Positions 1 to 10,392 of a stretch of DNA of 64,000 nucleotides are shown piece after piece. The translations under genes and the position numbers were made by a program. Numbering within the stretch: position 1 is the stretch's first letter; each line of letters opens with the position of its first letter. The stretch is taken from positions 389,501-453,500 of the forward strand of contig NC_050726.1 of NCBI RefSeq assembly GCF_013402915.1, in the 5' to 3' direction. This DNA comes from Zygotorulaspora mrakii. Its lineage: Eukaryota; Ascomycota; Saccharomycetes; Saccharomycetales; Saccharomycetaceae. A model generated the notes under the pieces. The model was not told the origin of the DNA, did not search any database, and saw only the letters and a program-made list of their open reading frames with translations.

Positions 1-2384
1 TCAAGTAGATAAATTAATGCATAATCATTTGCATGTCTAATTGCACGACCAATACTTTGATTTACGGCTTTCATGCAAATATTCTCATAAAAATCTTTAA
101 CCGCTTTATTAGCAACTTGTTTCGACCCGCCATTATTGAGTATTTTGTTTTCTATGTGATTTTTCTTGATCAAAAGCTCACCGCTGAACACATTAGGAAA
201 CGGCAGACCTGTCATTACCACTGCCCTGCACAAGTTATCTTGAAAATTGATACCTTCAGAGAGTTTTCCACCTACCACGGCGAACAATATCGCACTTTTA
301 CCTTGGGCGACGTGGGTCGAGTAATCATGAAATGGATCTGAATCACTTTTTGACTCATAAAAAATTGCTCTATTCGAGTTCAGTTTACAAAAATGTGCCG
401 ATTTTTTCCAGGACTTCATAACAAACTCAAGATATTGATAACTTGGGAAAAACCCCACAATACCACCATTTCTTGGCACGGATTGAGAGAGCGTATAGTA
501 AAAATCGAAAAGATCTTCGATCAGCTTTGGATTATCCCTCTTTTCGAAAGTGAACTCAAATCGAGAATCTTTCACAATGAAAGTTTCTAAATTCTTATCA
601 GGAATTACATGATTGCAGGAAAAAACCTCAATCTTCTCCCTTGGTATATTTGAAGATAGATTATCTAGAATTTCGGAAATTGGTTGCATGGTACCACCGG
701 CCAAAATAACGCAGCGTGCCTTTTCCAGTATACTTTCAAAAGGCTTAGAGGGTTCCAAAAGCATATATTTGATGGTGTGGCCTTTTTCAAAAAAGAATTG
801 ACCCTCGTTTGCCGGGTTGCTCAAACAGGAAATGAAAGAAGATACCTTAAATATGATCGGCTGTGACGATGAGGAAACTGACTGCTCCTGTAAAATCGAC
901 TGATTGTAAGAGTCGACCTTGAAAGCGATCTTTGATTTTTTAATAAAAGAGTTGATCTTGTGGACATTCAGGGTATCAGCATTTGAGTCACTTGACAAGA
1001 AATTGGAATCAATCCTCTCACCCGGCTTTTTAAAGTTCTTCACGATGAATCGGATCAACGAATCAACCAATTTCATCAACTTGATCAAACTGACTCTGTT
1101 ATTCGCGCTCAGCTTTGTTCTAAATTTGCCAAAATAAATCTGCAAACCACCATAGCACTTCTTCAGATCATTTAGAGAAATTTCGGATGAATGAATCGAA
1201 TTGATCGTGTCCAAGAGATTGTGGGCCTCATCAATGATGACTATCGAGTCCGTCAAATCTATCGAGAGCGACTCTCTTGTAGTTTGCGATAGCAAGTATT
1301 GGTATGGCAGCGTGATTATCTCGGCGGCTAAAATTGCCGACCGCGACGCGTAGTACGGACAAACATTCAAAGAACTACCAATATCAGCGATATCTTCTAT
1401 ATCGTGAATATCGACAAACGTCTGGTCCTGGAAAGATCGAAGCAAGCCAGAGTTCACATTGCTCGATGCCGATTTGTAAAAAGGACAACCACACTTGTTT
1501 GCGTCCCTGTTGGCGTCCTTGCTCTTGCTGTTTTTCAAGAGATCTAAACAGGCGTCGTTGATCGCGTCGACAGAGTTCAATTTCGTGACCGAGGGATTGA
1601 TACATAGTTGTTTTCTCGAGGCGAGAGGCAAGTATTTCACTCTCTCCATAGGGATATTATATTTCTCAAAGGATGATGCGAAATGTGGCAGAGACAGCTG
1701 CGAAGCGAACTGATTCAGCTGAGAATGAGTCCGAGAAGCGAAGAAGATTTTGACCGGGTTGAACAACTGCAGCTGGTCGACCTGCGAAGCTCGGCTTTCC
1801 TGATCCAGACCCGCCAGCAGCGCAGACACCTCGTTACGTATCTGGTCGATCCGATCAGGGGCACTGACACTTGTGTCTTCAGAATCCGAGACATAGTCCT
1901 GAGGCAAAAAAACCGAATCATCATCGGTGGAGACGTCCAGATGTGCGATCTTTCTTTGCCTGCGTGCGTGGGAGTGCCTTTGCGCTGTCGCAAACGTCAG
2001 CGCATGAGCGGACGAGTTCTTTTTCAGCTTCGCTAAAACCGACTCATAGTCGCCAATGCCATGCAGTTTCGACTCCAGCACTGACGCGGCATGCGCGTCA
2101 GTGACCCAAGCCGGATCGTCGCTATCGCTATCACAACCACTGTCACTGGCTCTGCCAGTGACAGCCCCGCGAGTGCCAGCTGCGCCTGCTACAAACTCAG
2201 CCTTATTGTCTCGCAGCCAGGTCACTGCCGAGCAAATAAGCGATAGCGTTTTGCCTGTTCCAGTAGGGCTTTCCAGAACAGCCAACTTTTTTCCAGAATC
2301 GAGCAAAGTGTACACGCATCGCATCAATTCAAGCTGAATGTCATACGGCTCGTACGGATGATGAAAATCTGAAACCATCGCCAT
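1..2384 (-). CDS. CHL1: Chl1-type Fe-S DEAH helicase (C-terminus cut off by window)
   Basis: Superfamily 2 XPD/FANCJ-family DNA helicase that acts with cohesin in sister-chromatid cohesion. The frame is open from ATG at 2384 to the window edge, about 794 codons; S. cerevisiae Chl1 has 861, so roughly the last 65 are missing. Visible in order: an N-terminal block HHPYEPYDIQLELM; Walker A ESPTGTGKTLS; a Ser/Asp-rich insert; motif Ia FASRTHSQLNQF; the iron-sulphur cysteines (KQLC, NDAC, KCGCPFYK and NVCPYYASR); DEAH box VIIDEAHNLLD near 1225; and, at the edge, motif VI QSIGRAIRHANDYA. Two in-frame ATGs, 2384 and 2378, are possible starts. The gene is divergent from CIP1. The frame is the same at both ends, so there is no net frameshift. 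Confidence 0.95.
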   Translation of the reverse strand, partial: MAMVSDFHHPYEPYDIQLELMRCVYTLLDSGKKLAVLESPTGTGKTLSLICSAVTWLRDNKAEFVAGAAGTRGAVTGRASDSGCDSDSDDPAWVTDAHAASVLESKLHGIGDYESVLAKLKKNSSAHALTFATAQRHSHARRQRKIAHLDVSTDDDSVFLPQDYVSDSEDTSVSAPDRIDQIRNEVSALLAGLDQESRASQVDQLQLFNPVKIFFASRTHSQLNQFASQLSLPHFASSFEKYNIPMERVKYLPLASRKQLCINPSVTKLNSVDAINDACLDLLKNSKSKDANRDANKCGCPFYKSASSNVNSGLLRSFQDQTFVDIHDIEDIADIGSSLNVCPYYASRSAILAAEIITLPYQYLLSQTTRESLSIDLTDSIVIIDEAHNLLDTINSIHSSEISLNDLKKCYGGLQIYFGKFRTKLSANNRVSLIKLMKLVDSLIRFIVKNFKKPGERIDSNFLSSDSNADTLNVHKINSFIKKSKIAFKVDSYNQSILQEQSVSSSSQPIIFKVSSFISCLSNPANEGQFFFEKGHTIKYMLLEPSKPFESILEKARCVILAGGTMQPISEILDNLSSNIPREKIEVFSCNHVIPDKNLETFIVKDSRFEFTFEKRDNPKLIEDLFDFYYTLSQSVPRNGGIVGFFPSYQYLEFVMKSWKKSAHFCKLNSNRAIFYESKSDSDPFHDYSTHVAQGKSAILFAVVGGKLSEGINFQDNLCRAVVMTGLPFPNVFSGELLIKKNHIENKILNNGGSKQVANKAVKDFYENICMKAVNQSIGRAIRHANDYALIYLL

Positions 2385-3352
2385 ACGGGCAGAGACTGCA
2401 TGTAAGAAATAACGTTGAAAAAACGTTTGAAGAAGCGAAAAACCCCAAAAATGGATCAGAACGGATCAAATTCGGTCCAAAATGACCATATGATATGCCT
2501 TGCAACAACCCTGCGCAAGATATAGCAAAACTGATTGTCAACTCTCATGCCTCGAGGTATCCAGTAGCGTTATTTCTTTCCCTAAAGTTAACGCAACTGG
2601 GCCGTGTAGATCTGCCCGTTTTGGGCAGGTCCCCCCCGTACAGCCAAACGAGCGATGCCCATGGATGGACAGAGAAGAGGCTTCGTGAGGGCTCTGCCGT
2701 GCACAGGTACATTGCGCACTCCCTTGCTTTTCTGCTTTCCTCTTGACTGGTGCAGCTTACCGCTTTCGTGCGGCAAATAAGGCTTTTGGCTTCCTTCCAG
2801 CCGCGCAGACGGCCCGTGCGGAGGGACTTGAATTTGTGTGGGAACGAGCGGCGGTCGTTTGGCGTGACACAGGTTACCGGCGCATGTCCCTTTTTTTTTT
2901 GCGGGAAATGATTTTCTCGTTCGGGAATTGTTTTTCAGGGGCTGCCAAGGTGGTCGTTCTGTTTTGGGAAATGTAATTCTATTTTTTTCCTCGCTTGAGG
3001 GAGCTGTTTGCAACGTCAACGCCAAAGGGCTCATTCCGGTCAGAGATTCGGGAAAGTAAAATCTTATTTCATAAAGGAAACTATTTCGGGCGCTCAGCAG
3101 GAGTTTTGAGTTAGGCTGGGCAAATCTGGATAATCTGGGAAAATCTGGGAAAATCCAAAATCTCACAGGTTTCAAGACTAGTTGGGTTGCCAGGAACGAG
3201 TTGCGTTTGGTGTTACGGTATTAGTGTCGCGACACCGTATTGTATATATATGCAGAGGGCGAGGTATACGACTTTGCCAGCCATATTCAATTTTCGTTGC
3301 CCCGGTTGTAGACAGTAGGCTGGAATAGAGGATACTTAGCAGAGGCAGCGAC
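2385..3352. promoter_or_regulatory. CHL1/CIP1 divergent intergenic region
   Basis: About 970 bases without a credible gene. On the CIP1 side there is a TATATATA box at 3243-3250, about 100 bases before the CIP1 ATG, and directly upstream of it a perfect 12-base palindrome GTGTCGCGACAC at 3224-3235. A single STRE (AGGGG) lies at 2937-2941. Two perfect copies of the 10-mer ATCTGGGAAA (3133-3152) and other GGGAA-type words occur between 2900 and 3160. A long open frame on the minus strand (2588-3175) has no recognisable domain and is treated as chance. Confidence 0.55.
3224..3250 (+). promoter_or_regulatory. CIP1 core promoter: palindrome plus TATA box
   Basis: A perfect 12-base palindrome GTGTCGCGACAC (3224-3235) ends 7 bases before TATATATA (3243-3250). 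The CIP1 ATG is about 100 bases further on. The factor that binds the palindrome is not known to me. Confidence 0.5.
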
Positions 3353-4558
3353 ATGATACTGGATCGTTTCCATCATAGGTTTTCGAGCTCGAGGCATAAG
3401 GCAAGCAGGAGCAAGAGCGCAGAGGCCGTGAACGCCCAGGAGCAAGCGGCGGGGCAGAGACAGGTGCAAGGACCCGAACAGTTGCAGGGGCAGCTGCCCC
3501 TGCAACTGTCAATACCGGAAAACGGGTTGGACTACGAGGAGTTCGAGGATGAGGCCGAAGACGCCGACATGATCTCTATAGACACAGGCGTGCACACGCC
3601 GTTGCCGACGACGCCGACGACGGGCAATAGCACCTACGGGCAGCTGAAAAATTTCAATAATAATGGCTCCGAGCTGAACCTGAATCTGGGACAGCAGTTG
3701 GGCGCACAATTCCAGCCGCCTGCGCAGCCGCATATCTACATGCAGCGCCAAGGCAGTGTAAGCTCTCTAGCAAGCTCGGTTTCTGATTTCCATGGTAGCT
3801 ATCTAAGGCAGCAATTGGTTGCAAATGCTGCGGTAAACGGTGCTGGCACTTTCACTTTGCAATTTTTAAATTTGTTGATGGACGTCTACCAGGAGACCTG
3901 CTCGGACCCAACGCTGACGCCATTCGACACGACGAATCCTCCTTCAGGTATACTCAATACGGTGGCTAAAATCGCCATTCAGCAATCGAAGATCAACGAA
4001 ATAGATATCGGATGCGAAAGAAATAGCTGGCTGTTGACTCTGGTAAGGCATCGTTTGCTCGAAGAAGTCAGAAAAGACGGTTATCTGTCGCGTAATAATT
4101 CGAACATTTCTTTACCGCCACCCCCACAATTCATGGAAATGGCTAATTTGTCATCGAGCAATAACCAGCAACAGCCACAGCCTTCGCAGCAACAGCAGCC
4201 GCTGCAGCAGCCGCTGCAGCTAGATTACTTTGGGTCTTCTTTGGGTATACCAAATTCAATGAATAGAGGTAATACTCTGATAAGAAGTAGAAGCAATTCT
4301 TCACAAATTCTATTGGCAAGAACACGATCTAATAGTAATAATTTATTTACATTAACACCGACAAATTCTGAAAATAGTTCCCAAAATTTCAATATGACAG
4401 GTTTACCACTAAATTCAAACGTTGGTCATTCCAATATTCTCTCAAGACAAAGAAGTAATAGTGCTTTGAACTCAAATTCATTCTCTATAAATAATGATGA
4501 TGTGAATTTGTCGGAAACTCTAAGGAAAAAAAGAGAGTCTTTAATGATGAAAAGATAG
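3353..4558 (+). CDS. CIP1: Cip1-like cyclin-dependent kinase inhibitor
   Basis: A 401-residue protein matching S. cerevisiae Cip1 (YPL014W, 381 residues), a stress-linked inhibitor of Cdc28-cyclin complexes. The N-terminal 140 residues are polar and Gln/Glu-rich. The conserved core runs from about residue 145 (DFHGSYLRQQL) through 170-245 (FLNLLMDVYQETCSDPTLTP, then GCERNSWLLTLVRHRLLEEV). It is followed by a Gln/Pro tract near 271-290 and a C-terminal half rich in RSRSNS-type motifs, likely basophilic kinase targets. It ends in a short conserved basic tail. Assignment rests on the core plus gene order: MRPS16 and RRP12 follow as in S. cerevisiae. It is convergent with MRPS16. Function is inferred from the orthologue. 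Confidence 0.8.
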   Translation: MILDRFHHRFSSSRHKASRSKSAEAVNAQEQAAGQRQVQGPEQLQGQLPLQLSIPENGLDYEEFEDEAEDADMISIDTGVHTPLPTTPTTGNSTYGQLKNFNNNGSELNLNLGQQLGAQFQPPAQPHIYMQRQGSVSSLASSVSDFHGSYLRQQLVANAAVNGAGTFTLQFLNLLMDVYQETCSDPTLTPFDTTNPPSGILNTVAKIAIQQSKINEIDIGCERNSWLLTLVRHRLLEEVRKDGYLSRNNSNISLPPPPQFMEMANLSSSNNQQQPQPSQQQQPLQQPLQLDYFGSSLGIPNSMNRGNTLIRSRSNSSQILLARTRSNSNNLFTLTPTNSENSSQNFNMTGLPLNSNVGHSNILSRQRSNSALNSNSFSINNDDVNLSETLRKKRESLMMKR

Positions 4559-4640
4559 TTATAATGATTTCGTTTCTCTATTTACACATATATTCTCTGC
4601 CATACATATACACACATATATACAGAAAATAAGTATATCC

Positions 4641-5000
4641 TCATTCCATTAACTCCCGTCTTGGCTGCACGACTTCCCTCGACGATGCAAAATTCTTACC
4701 CCATGATTCATCCAGGATGCCACATTTTTTAAGCAATTTTGTCACTGTATCACTTGGCTGAGCACCGACACCAATCCAATACTTGACTCTATCAAAATCC
4801 AAGCGTATATCCTTTGTTGGTAGTTTACCACTTTTCCTTTGCTTTACAGTCATTGGTTTCGGTATTGGATTATAAACTCCTAGTACTTCAATGGGTTTCG
4901 CATCTCTTGCCTTGTGTGCGTTTGCAACAACAATATTGTAAATTGGATTATTGGTTCTTCCAAATCTCGCTAGTCTTATCCTCACTAATCCGCATGTCAT
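4641..5000 (-). CDS. MRPS16: Mitochondrial small-subunit ribosomal protein bS16m
   Basis: A 119-residue protein of the bacterial S16 family, a component of the mitochondrial ribosome small subunit. The start [15 protein letters not shown] is the S16 N-terminal signature, followed by [18 protein letters not shown] and the C-terminal core [20 protein letters not shown]. Length agrees with S. cerevisiae Mrps16 (121). As in other S16 proteins of mitochondria there is no long cleavable presequence. It lies tail to tail with CIP1 (about 80 bases apart) and head to head with RRP12. Confidence 0.96.
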   Translation of the reverse strand: MTCGLVRIRLARFGRTNNPIYNIVVANAHKARDAKPIEVLGVYNPIPKPMTVKQRKSGKLPTKDIRLDFDRVKYWIGVGAQPSDTVTKLLKKCGILDESWGKNFASSREVVQPRRELME

Positions 5001-5158
5001 CTTGCCACAACAGAATGCACACTCACAGACACACAGATATTCTTTTGGTATTGCAAACTCTTGAATCTCTTTGATATCATGAGTCTTTACTATACGGAAC
5101 GTAGCCAGATATTTTCAGAAAATTCGTCTTTTGTGATCGTATTTCCAGACACATAGTA

Positions 5159-5199
5159 GAAAATTTTTTTAAATATTGAGAAAAGATCATCTCATCGCA
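5159..5199 (+). promoter_or_regulatory. RRPE and PAC ribosome-biogenesis motifs of RRP12
   Basis: An RRPE-type element GAAAAATTTTTTT (5159-5171) is followed 20 bases later by CTCATCGC (5192-5199), the exact reverse complement of the PAC core GCGATGAG. The pair, 80-125 bases before the RRP12 ATG, is the classic yeast ribosome-biogenesis regulon promoter (Stb3 and Dot6/Tod6 targets). Confidence 0.85.
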
Positions 5200-5282
5200 T
5201 CTCATCTCATGCAATCGTGTTTAAGAAGTTCCAATTCACCATTTGAACGTAGATTCTACTGAAGCATTGGCCATTTTCAAAG

Positions 5283-8200
5283 ATGGATCAAGATAAAGTA
5301 GCTCATCTTTTGGGGTTAGAAGAAAAATTGGCCAAAGTCAGGCAGCAAATAAATTCAAAATTGGATAATCAAAAACATTTTGCAGTTATTTTGACAGCCG
5401 TTGAGGAAAATATCAACAATGATGACATTTCTAAAAATATAATTGCATACATGGTTGCGTTCATGTCACTACTAGACCAAGCCGTGGATCAAGAAACTCG
5501 TGAAATAAAAGACTTGAAATTAGCATCATCCGTTTGTTACTTATTAGATATTATTTTTCAATATTCTCCCAAAAAATTACTGCGAGCAAGATTTGCTGAA
5601 ATACTTACAAAACTGGCACCTTGCATTACTGACGAAAATGCTCAAGCCCCTCTAATAAGAGCTGCTGTTGGTTGTTTGGAATCTTTACTTGTTGCACAGG
5701 ATGCGCAAGCTTGGAATAATACTATGGATTTGAGTATAACACCAAAAAGAGGTTTACAGGGTTTGTTAGAATTATCATTGGATCCAAGACCAAAAGTCAG
5801 GAAAAGAGCTCAAGATAGCATTCACGCAATATTGGCAAATCCACCTCCGGCTCCCACCGCAGAACATGTTGCTTCTATATCGATTGCTAGTTTCACTATA
5901 AAAGCCCTTGAAGACCTATTGCAAGAGGCTGCTGCAATTTCTAATAAGAAATTAAAAGCTCAAAAGAGTGATAATGATTTGAACAGTAGAATCATTCGTG
6001 TAATGCGCTTAATTAGTGCAGTTATATCCACTGGTCAGTGGCCTTCTTCCCTAAGTGAACATCTTTGTGATATGCTTTTGCAAGTGACGAAAAGTTCTGA
6101 TCAATACCTAGTCGCTGCTTCCTTCGATTGCTTTGAACATCTTTTCAAAATTATGGCTGTTTCATCAGTAAATTTTGGTTTAGCTGAAAGTAAATCACTA
6201 CAAATCCTCGACATCATTTTCTCATTAACACCTTCGAATACCGATACCAACTTAGTAGGTTCATGGATTGCAGTGCTTGTGAAAAGTATGACGGCATTTT
6301 CTGTTCACGAGCCATTAGAATGTTTCAAAAAAATTCCAGATATTTTCAAGCTAATGTCTAACTATTTATCGAGTGAAACCCCAGAAGTTTATTACAGTGC
6401 TTCACAATGTCTCATTGCTGTATTGACAGATGCTGTCAGTGATAGTCTGTTACTTTATCCACCAGCTATAGATGAGAGTACTTTTGAGGCTGTTGACGAT
6501 GTTTTATTACATGTTTCAGAGACTTTAGTAGACCTTTTATCTTTGAGATACAGCCATTGCGCTAAGGAGGTTCTTAATGTATTAGCAGCGGCATTTAAAA
6601 AATTTAGATTCAGAGCTAATCCTGATTTCATAAGACTTTTGGAAATCGTTGGGGAATGGAGAACAAATGAGGAGAATTTTCTTGAGTTTAGAGAGGAGGC
6701 TGAAAAGGTAATTGGATCGGCCATTTATGCAATGGGGCCGGAAACTGTTCTTGGTTTATTACCACTCAATCTAGAGGAACCATCGGACGTTAGACCCGGT
6801 AGAGCTTGGATATTACCATTAATACGAGACCATACAAGAAACACAACACTCTCCACCTTTATTATACAACTTGCTCCTTCAATTAAATCTTTAGAGTCTA
6901 GGCTTGAAAGCTTACCAGAAGAATCGATTCAAAGAAAAGTTCTCCAAACTGTTGTCGACCAAATTTGGTCTACTTTACCACATTTTTGCGAGCTCCCAAC
7001 TGACTTGGTAGAATCTTTTACGGATGAATTTGCATCTGAATTAGCATCTTTATTATACAGTAAAGTTGCACTAAGAACTACCATCTGTCATGCCTTGAAA
7101 ATGCTTGTTGAAAGTAATTCTGCCTATGTCAATGGTGGACTGGGCGATAATTTGCTGCTAGCACAATCCTATCCAATTGAGAAGGCCCAGAAATCCCTTG
7201 AATACTTGAGTGCCAAAGCAGGAAATATCTTGGCGGTTCTCTTCAACGTTTATACCCAAACAGCCCCCAATGCCAGAGGTTATATCTTGGAAACTATCGA
7301 GGAATACTTGAAAATAACATCCCAGACGGATATGGAAAAAACTTTTAACAACATCTGTGGCTTGCTTAAAAATGCTATGGATGAGGAGACAAATGTTCCA
7401 AAAAAGGGAAAGCCACAATTAAGTGCTACTCTGTTAGATTTGGTTGTGTGCATGACCAAATATGTGCCTTCTACTTCACACCCTGCTCTATTTTCAATTT
7501 TTGGTACCACTGTTCAATCGAAAGATGCACTCACTCAAAAGAGAGCTTATAGAATAATTATTAGACTTTCAGAGCTAGAGAGTGGAGCTGAAGCACTCTC
7601 CAGTTATCTGTCAGATATAGAGGAGATTATGGTCCAGAATACTGAAACGGTCCAAACTGCTTCTAGGTCAGCCAGATTGGCAGCTATTAAGACAATCACT
7701 GAACTATTACCAGCAGATCGTCTAAGTTTTATTGTTAGAACTGTCGCAGAAGTCATTCTATCAACAAAAGATGTTAATGAAAAATCGAGAGAGGGAGGTT
7801 TTGAAACGTTGATTGCCATGGGTAAAAAGATGAATGACCCTCATGGAGTCATTAAACTGTCAAAGATTTCTGGCTATGACCCTGAAATTCCAGATCAACC
7901 TTCTTCTATGTCTGAATTTTTCAAAATCATCGCGGCTGGTCTAATCGGTGAATCACAACACATGGTAAGTAGTACAATTACAGCATTTGCATGCTTGGTA
8001 TTCGAGTTCAAAAGTGAAGTTGATGCAACAACCTTGGTAGACATTTACGATACAATCGAACTATATTTAACCACAAATTCAAAAGAAATTGCGAAGAGTG
8101 CAATTGGGTTTGTTAAAGTTTGTGTTCTCGGTCTCTCCGATGATTTGATGAGACCAAAAGTCCCGGAGCTTCTTCCAAAGTTATTACGTTGGTCGCACGA

Positions 8201-8924
8201 ACATACCGGTCATTTCAAATCAAAGGTTAAAAATATCATTGAAAGAATGGTAAGAAAATTTGGATATGAGTTTATCGAGGCTAATTTCCCTCAAGATGAC
8301 ATAAAATTATTAGCAAATATCAGAAAAGTTCGCAATAGAAACAAGAGAAAGGAAGCAGAGGAAGAAGTTTCTGGTGTTGCCGCGGTATCTACTAAAGGTT
8401 CAAGATTCATGAATGCATTTGACGAAGCTATTTATGAGTCGTCCGATAATGAAAATGAAAATGATGAAGAAACTCAACAGGATAAGGGTAAAAAGTCCAA
8501 ACAATTCATTGTAGAGTCAAGTGGTAATCCGTTGGATCTGTTGGATTCGCAAACTTTGGCACATATTTCATCTACACGTCCCAAAAAGTTCACCAAGGAC
8601 CAAAGGAAAAAACAACTGCAAGATGATATGTTCAATTTTGATTCTGAAGGAAAACTAATAATGAAAGGACAACCTGATTCTTCCATTGATGATGATCCAC
8701 TGAAGTCTGTGACTAGCGGTATCAATGCATACCTTGAAGCTGTCAAACACGGTCCCATCAGGGGCCAAAAGAACAGACTGAAGTTTAAGAAAGATGCTAG
8801 AGCGGGTGCTGATAACAGTGATGAGGAAGATGATAAATTACCTAAATCGGCTTCTTTGCATAGAAATAAGATTACTAAGGGAAGAAAGATGGGTCCCAAG
8901 TTCAAGTCAAGAAGAAAATTATAG
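5283..8924 (+). CDS. RRP12: Ribosomal RNA-processing protein 12, HEAT-repeat export factor
   Basis: A 1213-residue protein close in length to S. cerevisiae Rrp12 (1228). It binds pre-ribosomal particles and helps their processing and nuclear export. Nearly the whole chain is helical HEAT-type repeat; the NUC173 region lies about residues 330-530. After residue 1010 the sequence becomes charged and disordered: a basic stretch KVRNRNKRKEAEEE, acidic stretches such as SSDNENENDEE, and a very basic end KGRKMGPKFKSRRKL that probably serves as nuclear/nucleolar targeting. Start at 5283 follows the PAC/RRPE promoter. It is divergent from MRPS16 and convergent with TAF3. Confidence 0.96.
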   Translation: MDQDKVAHLLGLEEKLAKVRQQINSKLDNQKHFAVILTAVEENINNDDISKNIIAYMVAFMSLLDQAVDQETREIKDLKLASSVCYLLDIIFQYSPKKLLRARFAEILTKLAPCITDENAQAPLIRAAVGCLESLLVAQDAQAWNNTMDLSITPKRGLQGLLELSLDPRPKVRKRAQDSIHAILANPPPAPTAEHVASISIASFTIKALEDLLQEAAAISNKKLKAQKSDNDLNSRIIRVMRLISAVISTGQWPSSLSEHLCDMLLQVTKSSDQYLVAASFDCFEHLFKIMAVSSVNFGLAESKSLQILDIIFSLTPSNTDTNLVGSWIAVLVKSMTAFSVHEPLECFKKIPDIFKLMSNYLSSETPEVYYSASQCLIAVLTDAVSDSLLLYPPAIDESTFEAVDDVLLHVSETLVDLLSLRYSHCAKEVLNVLAAAFKKFRFRANPDFIRLLEIVGEWRTNEENFLEFREEAEKVIGSAIYAMGPETVLGLLPLNLEEPSDVRPGRAWILPLIRDHTRNTTLSTFIIQLAPSIKSLESRLESLPEESIQRKVLQTVVDQIWSTLPHFCELPTDLVESFTDEFASELASLLYSKVALRTTICHALKMLVESNSAYVNGGLGDNLLLAQSYPIEKAQKSLEYLSAKAGNILAVLFNVYTQTAPNARGYILETIEEYLKITSQTDMEKTFNNICGLLKNAMDEETNVPKKGKPQLSATLLDLVVCMTKYVPSTSHPALFSIFGTTVQSKDALTQKRAYRIIIRLSELESGAEALSSYLSDIEEIMVQNTETVQTASRSARLAAIKTITELLPADRLSFIVRTVAEVILSTKDVNEKSREGGFETLIAMGKKMNDPHGVIKLSKISGYDPEIPDQPSSMSEFFKIIAAGLIGESQHMVSSTITAFACLVFEFKSEVDATTLVDIYDTIELYLTTNSKEIAKSAIGFVKVCVLGLSDDLMRPKVPELLPKLLRWSHEHTGHFKSKVKNIIERMVRKFGYEFIEANFPQDDIKLLANIRKVRNRNKRKEAEEEVSGVAAVSTKGSRFMNAFDEAIYESSDNENENDEETQQDKGKKSKQFIVESSGNPLDLLDSQTLAHISSTRPKKFTKDQRKKQLQDDMFNFDSEGKLIMKGQPDSSIDDDPLKSVTSGINAYLEAVKHGPIRGQKNRLKFKKDARAGADNSDEEDDKLPKSASLHRNKITKGRKMGPKFKSRRKL

Positions 8925-9040
8925 ATACGTAAGTTACGTGTATATTATTAAAAATTCGTTATAGTATATAAGGCACACGGATATTCATTATCAAGTTCGA
9001 GGAATGTTGATTATATTTGTACATCTAGCAAGAGATGCCA

Positions 9041-10126
9041 CTAAAACTCGTTGAGATTAAATCTCAAACTATGCTGTTGCTCACCTAAATCCAGAGATTC
9101 TCTTCTTTGGAATGTGTTGTTCATATCCTCTAGTTCATCGAATTGAGTATCCATGTTTGGATCTAATGTAAACGCTCCCATATGATTTTCATCATCGTAA
9201 TCATTTCCATCCATCGGTATCTCTATCTGCTCACCATTGACTGCATCTTCTATTTGGTCATCCATGTCCTCATTGACTTCCACATCATCAGGTATATTAT
9301 CGTAAGATAGTTCCACGTTCTCAATTCTACAATCGGGCCTCATTATTGGTAACATCTTCATCAATTCTATGCCTCTGTTTAGAGTCGGAGTCAGATCTTC
9401 TTTCGGCGTGTTAGCAGGTGTCGGTAGTAATTGATTATTCGATATTAGACTTGCACTGTTTTGAAATTGCTTTTCGAGAACAGAATGCTTCAATCCAGCA
9501 ATAGACGGTAGGGATTCGATATCTCGGGGCTCTTTGCCTGTTATTCGCTTTGCCAGATTGATCCGTTGCCTAGCAATAACTAACCTTATCCAATCATCGA
9601 CATCACCATTATTGATGAGCTCCTCGATTAGCTTCTCCTCCTCACTATTTTCCTTAGAACCTTCCTTGTTCGAATCATTTTGTAATTGATTAATGTACTC
9701 TGGAATCAATGACAGTGGCTTGGAAGTCCTAGCTGTAGTCCTCAACAAATCACCTGTAGGGAATGCAACTATTCGAGCACCCTTCTCCTGAGGGTTGTTC
9801 AAACACCAGTCTTTGAACTTGCGAACACCCATGTCACTGGGCAATTCCGGATTCTCGTCGTATACATCTAATACATCAACAGGTTTTATGAGCCCTAAAT
9901 TTTGAAATGCTATAGTGATATCTTGCAAAGCAATTGTATCACTAGGACCTACTCTAGCTTGTGCCAATTTTATTATCTCCGCAGTTAATAGGCCCAAATA
10001 CCTTATATATAGATCGGTAAGTGTATCCACAGAACTAGGTTTGGCCCTCTCGAAGCCATGAGACTTAAGTAATTGTATTATTGATACTTTCAACAGACCA
10101 AAATAAAAATCATGGTTACTAGTCAT
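9041..10126 (-). CDS. TAF3: TFIID subunit Taf3 (histone-fold protein)
   Basis: A 361-residue TFIID subunit of RNA polymerase II transcription; length is near S. cerevisiae Taf3 (353). The start MTSNHDFYFGLL (ATG at 10126) is chosen because the family begins MTxNxDFYF; an ATG 48 bases upstream would add a non-conserved tail. Residues 1-85 form the histone fold (LKVSIIQLLKSHGFERAKPS, then TIALQDITIAFQNLGLIKP) that pairs with Taf10. Next come VLDVYDENPELPS and FKDWC, both typical of the yeast family. The middle and C-terminus are acidic and disordered. No PHD finger is present, as expected in yeasts. It is divergent from RET3. Confidence 0.93.
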   Translation of the reverse strand: MTSNHDFYFGLLKVSIIQLLKSHGFERAKPSSVDTLTDLYIRYLGLLTAEIIKLAQARVGPSDTIALQDITIAFQNLGLIKPVDVLDVYDENPELPSDMGVRKFKDWCLNNPQEKGARIVAFPTGDLLRTTARTSKPLSLIPEYINQLQNDSNKEGSKENSEEEKLIEELINNGDVDDWIRLVIARQRINLAKRITGKEPRDIESLPSIAGLKHSVLEKQFQNSASLISNNQLLPTPANTPKEDLTPTLNRGIELMKMLPIMRPDCRIENVELSYDNIPDDVEVNEDMDDQIEDAVNGEQIEIPMDGNDYDDENHMGAFTLDPNMDTQFDELEDMNNTFQRRESLDLGEQQHSLRFNLNEF

Positions 10127-10392
10127 TATGCATGTCCTTGATGAACCTAAACGCGAGTTGTTAGAGAGTATCAACCATTACTATTATCAGCCATCAGTCC
10201 TCAATATATTTCATCAATTTTCAAACTTCAAGATTCTGCGGCGACGTTACCCTCTGTGCATACATTTATTGAAAGAATGGAAAAGCGGATGAAATTCTAA
10301 TCAAAACTCTTGACAATTAAGGAAGTTTATCAGGTCAATTGATTAATATCGCGCCTGCTTCTCTTTTGGAACAGACATCTACTTATCAAAGA

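Noticed and set aside
2588..3175. 195-codon open frame on the minus strand upstream of CIP1
   Set aside because: No domain, biased basic/proline composition typical of reading GC-rich promoter DNA, and it covers the palindrome-side promoter; no sign of a conserved start.
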